This document shows positions 23,110 to 26,898 of a DNA stretch of 26,898 nt, in pieces. Origin of the DNA: JAKQHY01 sp034429475 (GTDB lineage: Bacteria; Chloroflexota; Anaerolineae; B4-G1; SLSP01). Location: NCBI GenBank assembly GCA_034429475.1, contig DAOUGD010000060.1, positions 1 through 26,898 of the forward strand. The letters are read 5' to 3'. The notes beneath the pieces were generated by a model, which had not been told where the DNA came from, did no database searches, and saw only the letters and a program-made list of their open reading frames with translations. How positions within the stretch are numbered: the stretch's first letter is position 1; the number at the start of each line of letters is the position of its first letter. The position numbers and the translations under genes are program-made.

Positions 23110-25551
23110 TCACCCTTCCGACGTATAAACGATTTTCTCAACCAAAATCACCCCCGCCTTCACTTCCACAAACGGCTCGCCATCTTTCACGCCGACCGTG
23201 CCATACCCCGTCGCCGTGCTGAGGAAGACGCGAAAGTCGCCGGGGACAGCCGGACAGATGGTCAGCACCTTCTCCACCGCGTCGTAGCGCACGCCGGTCA
23301 GGCCTTGCAGCAGGCCGTAGGACGCCATGGCGCGGGCGTACCAGTGGCCGCACTCGTACTCGTTGAAGGGATTGCGCACGCGCCCATCGTAGCGGTCGCG
23401 CGCGGTGCGGACGATGTCCAGCCCGGCCTCGACCTCACCCAGCAGCATCAGGTGCGACGCGACCTGGTATTCGTAGCCCGTCCAGACTTCGTTGGCGTAG
23501 GGGAACGGCAGCGTGAGTGCGTCGCCGTGAGGCCAGGTGCAGAGCAGCAGGCCGCCATCCTTGCCGAGCGCGAAGGCCGGGCGCTGCGGATTCGCGTGCG
23601 TCGAAAGGTCGTGGCGCAGGTTGTAGCGGTAGACGGACAGCAAATGCGCGCGCACCTGCTCCCGGTCGAGGAAGTCCCCCACCCCGCAGACCGCCGCGAT
23701 CCACGCGCCGAGCACGCCGTCGGCCAGGCAACCGTTACCGTACTGGTACTTCGGCCCTTCCGTTCGCAGCAGATCAAGCGCTTCCGGTGAATAATTCACG
23801 TTCCAACTCTGACCCTGCTGCGTCGGATCGCCGGCGCGCAGGCCCTCCCATTGGATTTTCTGGATGAAGTATTCGCCATTCCACAGCTCAGACGCCATCT
23901 GCGCCACACCTTTTTCCAGCAACTCGCGGTACAGTGGTACACTTTCGCCCAACGCTTCGGCCATCGCCAGCGCTGCTTTAAGGGCGCCGAGGTAGAAGGA
24001 CGTACACATGCCGTCCGGCCCCCAAAATTCGATGTCGTAGGTGTTGTGGTGCGGTTCCACCAGCGTCCCGGTGTGATCGGGATCCCACGTCGCAATGCAG
24101 TAGTCGAGGCTTTGCTTGACGCGCGGCCAGAACTTGCGCAGCCACAACTCGTCGCCCAGGATGCGCCACTCGCGGTAGACCTTCATCACGCCGCCGAGCT
24201 GGCCGTCAGCCGCCGCGTGGAAGTCGTGGTCGGGCGGGCGGATGGGCAGCGTGGCGCGGAAGGTCTGGTGGCCGCGCGCATCCTGATCCACAAAGAACTC
24301 GGTGTAGCGCAGCGAGCGTTCCATCTCCGGGAACAGGTGCGGGATGGCCTGCGCGTAGTTCCAGACGTGGGTACACGAGCCATGACAGCAGCCCGCGTGG
24401 TCGTGGCAGCCCTCCCAGCACCACAGCCGGCCATCGGTCTGCCGCTGCACCGTCGGCGACTTGAGGATGGTGAGATTCGCGGCGACGGCCTCGACGACTT
24501 CCGGCGGCAGCGTCGTGTCGTAGAAGCAATCGGTGAAGGCGGCGGTGCGCGCGCGCAGGTCGGCGTAGTGGCCGCGCCAGTAGGCGTTGACGGACTCGAT
24601 GTCGGGGAAGACGCTCGCGTACCACGGGATGTGCTTCCCCTGGCGACACTGGCAGGTTTCCTCGGCGCACGCGGCATCCTCCGGCGAGCGCCCGGCCTCG
24701 ATGTCCGTCTGCGGGACGTGCCACGCCAGCCGCAGGCAAAGCGTCTTCTCCTCGCCCGGTTCCAGGCGGAACGGGACGTAGAGGCTGCCGCCGGGGCTGG
24801 GCGCGCCTTCGGTGAGCGGGCCGGATTCCGGCGCAGCGCCCTCGGCAACAGACTTCCACACCAGCGTCAGCGCGTCGAACCAGCCGCCCCGGAACCACGC
24901 GCAGTTGACGCGCGCCGCCGGGTCATCCACGGCAGCGCTGAACGCGCCCTGCGCGTGCGGGTGTCCCACACTCCCCGGCTGCCAAAGGGTGAAGCCGCCC
25001 GGCGCAGCCAGCACCGCCTCGCCGCCGGCCGGCGTCGCCATAAAGTTGCGCGCGTGGAACGAGAAAACCGCTGCCACCGGCGCGTTCGTGGGATTGCGGA
25101 AGCGGTATTCCAGCGCGGCCACCGGCAGGCTGGAAGCGTCGGCGTCGCCGGGGACGAAAGGACTCCAGCCGGTCAGCTCGACGGTCAGCGGGACTTTGGG
25201 ATCGGCCAGCGTCACCGCGCCGAAGGGGAAGCGCGCCCGGAACGCGGCCTCGGCGAAGCGCGGCAGGCCGTAATCCGTACCGCCCAGGCCGTTGCCCGCG
25301 TTGGGCAGCCCGAAAGCTTTCCACATCGGAACAGGGCCTTCCAGCACGCGCGCGACGCCCGCACCCTTGACGGAGAGCGCCGCAAACATCAACGGCTCGT
25401 GGAACAATTCCATCTGGCCGCGCAGCGAGACGTGCGACAGCGCGCCCGTCCCTTCCAGGCAGAGCATCCCCGCCCCCATCCCGCCGAGCGGAAAGGCGAC
25501 GCGGTTGAGAGTGTCGCCAGTGTAGCTGTCGTTGTATTCTCGACTGCTCAT
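23110..25551 (-). CDS. GH116 (GBA2-like) glycoside hydrolase
   Basis: This 813-residue enzyme has no signal peptide and so is probably cytoplasmic. An N-terminal beta-sandwich domain ('LGGMGAGMLCLEGTGALSH') is followed by an (alpha/alpha)6 barrel. Retaining catalytic residues fit Glu499 in 'VEPHHNTYDIEF' (nucleophile) and Asp611 in 'GCLADGVLGAW' (acid/base). Members hydrolyse beta-glucosides or beta-xylosides, and the human homologue acts on glucosylceramide; the substrate here is unknown. The ATG at 25551 is chosen because GGAGGG lies just upstream; the longer frame begins with a TTG inside a palindromic repeat and would add non-conserved residues. A dead copy of its 3' end lies 1.1 kb away. 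Confidence 0.88.
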   Translation of the reverse strand: MSSREYNDSYTGDTLNRVAFPLGGMGAGMLCLEGTGALSHVSLRGQMELFHEPLMFAALSVKGAGVARVLEGPVPMWKAFGLPNAGNGLGGTDYGLPRFAEAAFRARFPFGAVTLADPKVPLTVELTGWSPFVPGDADASSLPVAALEYRFRNPTNAPVAAVFSFHARNFMATPAGGEAVLAAPGGFTLWQPGSVGHPHAQGAFSAAVDDPAARVNCAWFRGGWFDALTLVWKSVAEGAAPESGPLTEGAPSPGGSLYVPFRLEPGEEKTLCLRLAWHVPQTDIEAGRSPEDAACAEETCQCRQGKHIPWYASVFPDIESVNAYWRGHYADLRARTAAFTDCFYDTTLPPEVVEAVAANLTILKSPTVQRQTDGRLWCWEGCHDHAGCCHGSCTHVWNYAQAIPHLFPEMERSLRYTEFFVDQDARGHQTFRATLPIRPPDHDFHAAADGQLGGVMKVYREWRILGDELWLRKFWPRVKQSLDYCIATWDPDHTGTLVEPHHNTYDIEFWGPDGMCTSFYLGALKAALAMAEALGESVPLYRELLEKGVAQMASELWNGEYFIQKIQWEGLRAGDPTQQGQSWNVNYSPEALDLLRTEGPKYQYGNGCLADGVLGAWIAAVCGVGDFLDREQVRAHLLSVYRYNLRHDLSTHANPQRPAFALGKDGGLLLCTWPHGDALTLPFPYANEVWTGYEYQVASHLMLLGEVEAGLDIVRTARDRYDGRVRNPFNEYECGHWYARAMASYGLLQGLTGVRYDAVEKVLTICPAVPGDFRVFLSTATGYGTVGVKDGEPFVEVKAGVILVEKIVYTSEG

Positions 25552-25570
25552 CGTCCCTCCCCACAAAATA

Positions 25571-25628
25571 CTCAACGGATTTAACGGATTCAACGGAAAA
25601 ATCCGTTAAATCCGTTGAATCCGTTGAG
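25571..25628. repeat. 9-bp-period palindromic repeat (CAACGGATT type)
   Basis: The arms 25571-25597 and 25602-25628 match over 25 of 27 positions with an AAAA loop, and each arm holds three 9-base CAACGGATT-like units. It starts 19 bp upstream of the GH116 start codon, so it lies in the 5' region of that gene and would form a very stable mRNA stem if transcribed. Confidence 0.88.
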
Positions 25629-25667
25629 AAAAAGTTTGTATAAGGCGAAACGCGAAATTCAAAAACA

Positions 25668-25698
25668 TCACGTTTCACGTTTTACGTTTCACGCTTTA
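25668..25698. repeat. Heptamer array at the lipoprotein stop codon
   Basis: The units TCACGTT, TCACGTT, TTACGTT and TCACGCT (25668-25695) are followed by TTAC, whose TTA is the lipoprotein stop (TAA on the - strand, 25696-25698). The first unit is identical to the one at 14487. Confidence 0.8.
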
Positions 25699-26670
25699 CT
25701 TCGGTTCGGCTTGCGCGTACACCTGGTAGCTGCTGTAGGACACGTAGGGGATCATCACTTCAAACGCCGCTGACTGGCCCGGATCGATCATCTCGATGAC
25801 CACCACCGAGTCCACGCTGACGACGGCGCCGGCGGCATCCAGCAGCGCGCCGGTCACAGTGGTGTTTTTGATGGTGAAGGGGTTGTCGTTTTTGACCCAG
25901 CCGGTGATGTGGACGTACCCGACGCTGTCGCGCGAATGGCCGGTGACGCTGACCGTGACGGGCGCGCGGCCGCGGTCGGTGGGGCGGCCTTCGGGGTGCA
26001 GGACCACGGAGACGAGGTTTTTCGAGGTCGCCTCGACCACGAAGGGGCACACGTCGCCGGGGGCGATGAGCAGGCAGCCCGCGTCCACCTTGATCGGGCC
26101 GTAGCGGCGGCCATCGCTCATATAGAACGTGGCGACGACGCCCAGACCCGTGTAATTCTCGCTGCTGTCATTGCGCAAGAAGCCGGACACTTTGTGGTGA
26201 TACCCCTCCAACAACTGGTTCGCGCTGACGATGACCGTCAAAGGCGGGGCCGGGTTGGGATCGGGGAGGATCTCCACCGCGCCGGAACTCACTACGGAGG
26301 GGGCGCTCACGGGTGGAACGGCCGTGGCAGCCTGCCAGGTAGGCGCGGGCGTGCGCGTCGGACGCGATGCCGACGCCGTAGCCGCTACAAAGGCCGGGGT
26401 GTTCGTGGGAAAGGGGGTATAAGTTGGCTGCGGCGTGTAGGTCGGCAAAGGCGTATAGGTAGGACGCGGGGTGTAAGTCGGCGCAGGAGTGTACGTCGGC
26501 TGCGGGGTGAGTTGCGGGCACGGCTCCGCTGCCTCGCAGACCTCACACGCCTCGCACGTAGGGCACGGGGTCACAACCACCGGCGTCGGCGACGGCTGGA
26601 TCAACGTGCATCCGGCCAAAGACAGCGCCAATACTGCTACAATCACAAAAAATGGGAATCGGAAACGCAT
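25696..26670 (-). CDS. Lipoprotein with Cys cluster, Pro/Thr-rich stalk and FxLYD-like domain
   Basis: This 324-residue protein has a lipoprotein signal ('LSLAGC', Cys about residue 21), so it should be anchored to the outer face of the membrane. Next comes 'PCPTCEACEVCEAAEPC', a five-cysteine cluster, then a stalk of six PTYTPxP-like hexads, the kind of linker common in Chloroflexota. The C-terminal half holds two beta-rich segments; the last, with 'YVHITGWVKNDNPFTIKNT', resembles an FxLYD domain. It starts at the ATG at 26670, with TTGGAGG 5 bases upstream. It is probably a cell-surface binding or structural protein; no function can be assigned. The stop codon lies in a heptamer array. Confidence 0.85.
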   Translation of the reverse strand: MRFRFPFFVIVAVLALSLAGCTLIQPSPTPVVVTPCPTCEACEVCEAAEPCPQLTPQPTYTPAPTYTPRPTYTPLPTYTPQPTYTPFPTNTPAFVAATASASRPTRTPAPTWQAATAVPPVSAPSVVSSGAVEILPDPNPAPPLTVIVSANQLLEGYHHKVSGFLRNDSSENYTGLGVVATFYMSDGRRYGPIKVDAGCLLIAPGDVCPFVVEATSKNLVSVVLHPEGRPTDRGRAPVTVSVTGHSRDSVGYVHITGWVKNDNPFTIKNTTVTGALLDAAGAVVSVDSVVVIEMIDPGQSAAFEVMIPYVSYSSYQVYAQAEPK

Positions 26671-26689
26671 GCAAACCTCCAAGAAATAT

Positions 26690-26796
26690 GGTAATGGGTA
26701 ATGAGGAATGGGAAATCAGAAATCGGTGATTGGGAACAGCCTTGTAAAGATGACTAATTTCCAGTTTCCAATCACTGATTTCCATTCCTCCAATCC
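26690..26796. repeat. Large heptamer palindrome, 13 units
   Basis: Seven left units (26690-26738: GGTAATG, GGTAATG, AGGAATG, GGAAATC, AGAAATC, GGTGATT, GGGAACA) face six right units (26755-26796). The arms pair well, but the left arm has one extra heptamer (AGAAATC), so the pairing needs a 7-base bulge. It lies about 20 bp upstream of the lipoprotein start. Confidence 0.85.
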
Positions 26797-26838
26797 TTAG
26801 AACCTATCCGAAAATTATAGCGACGATGCGCTGTCAGG

Positions 26839-26880
26839 CCGAACCTTGCGGCTGAAGCCGCTTTCGGGAGGGTGTTTTTT
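26839..26880 (+). terminator. Hairpin with trailing T run near the window end
   Basis: CCGAA/TTCGG outer arms surround a perfect GCGGCT-GA-AGCCGC stem (26848-26861), and a T run follows at 26875-26880 after a G-rich spacer. The 7-base gap between stem and T run is long for an intrinsic terminator, and no + strand gene ends here. The GCGGCT/AGCCGC palindrome could equally be a dispersed repeat. Confidence 0.35.
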
Positions 26881-26898
26881 CGTGGGCGGGCGCAACCC

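Noticed and set aside
23851..25584. 577-codon open frame on the + strand opposite the GH116 gene
   Set aside because: Arg-rich shadow frame with no motif or ribosome-binding site; the opposite strand has both catalytic residues of GH116.
25552..25593. Longer N-terminus of the GH116 enzyme
   Set aside because: It would start at a TTG inside the palindromic repeat, and the added residues are just translated repeat; the ATG at 25551 has a ribosome-binding site.

Overview
The window looks like a piece of a high-GC bacterial chromosome, most likely a Chloroflexota (Anaerolineae-like) genome. This rests on protein style, not on a database search. The signs are a Pro/Thr-rich lipoprotein linker of PTYTPxP units, a secreted amidase with an IYLPLV-type segment near its C-terminus, large multi-GAF histidine kinases, a CxxC protein resembling DUF6062, and intergenic arrays of degenerate 7-bp repeats. 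The order is housekeeping-like and accessory genes mixed. I see no transposase, integrase, prophage, plasmid origin or CRISPR array.

Layout. (1) 1-2976: the terminator of a gene left of the window, then a two-gene + strand unit of a divergent HhH-GPD (AlkA-like) DNA glycosylase overlapping a GAF-GAF histidine kinase, closed by tandem hairpins. (2) 2978-6709 (-): a 1243-residue secreted N-acetylmuramoyl-L-alanine amidase with an insertion in its catalytic domain. (3) 6916-10941 (+): a probable 8-oxoguanine deaminase followed at 12 bp by a GAF-PAS-GAF-GAF histidine kinase. (4) 10967-13023: a CxxC protein (-), tRNA-Ser(CGA) (-) with promoter and terminator, and a bipartite lipoate ligase LplA/LplB (+). 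(5) 13246-14440: an SDR oxidoreductase (-) and a 72-residue orphan protein (+) with a textbook promoter. (6) 18056-14487 (-): a four-gene chain with stop/start overlaps or an 11-bp gap: GNAT acetyltransferase, LCM-type methyltransferase, Cys-rich membrane protein, MFS transporter. (7) 21960-18217 (-): UPF0175/PIN-like toxin-antitoxin pair followed by a 964-residue FtsX-type permease with no ATPase beside it. (8) 26670-21998 (-): Pro/Thr-rich lipoprotein, GH116 glycosidase, a low-GC TolB-like propeller protein, and a decayed second copy of the GH116 tail.

The strongest unexplained signal is a family of short-period repeats (7, 9 and 10 bp) in most of the longer gaps between genes. Many are arranged as long imperfect palindromes. 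They supply the stop codons of at least five genes, the N-terminus of LplA, and a linker inside the amidase. They look like actively amplified, mutually related modules rather than random low-complexity DNA. A second theme is that two base-damage enzymes (a DNA glycosylase and an 8-oxoguanine deaminase) are each coupled to a multi-GAF sensor kinase.
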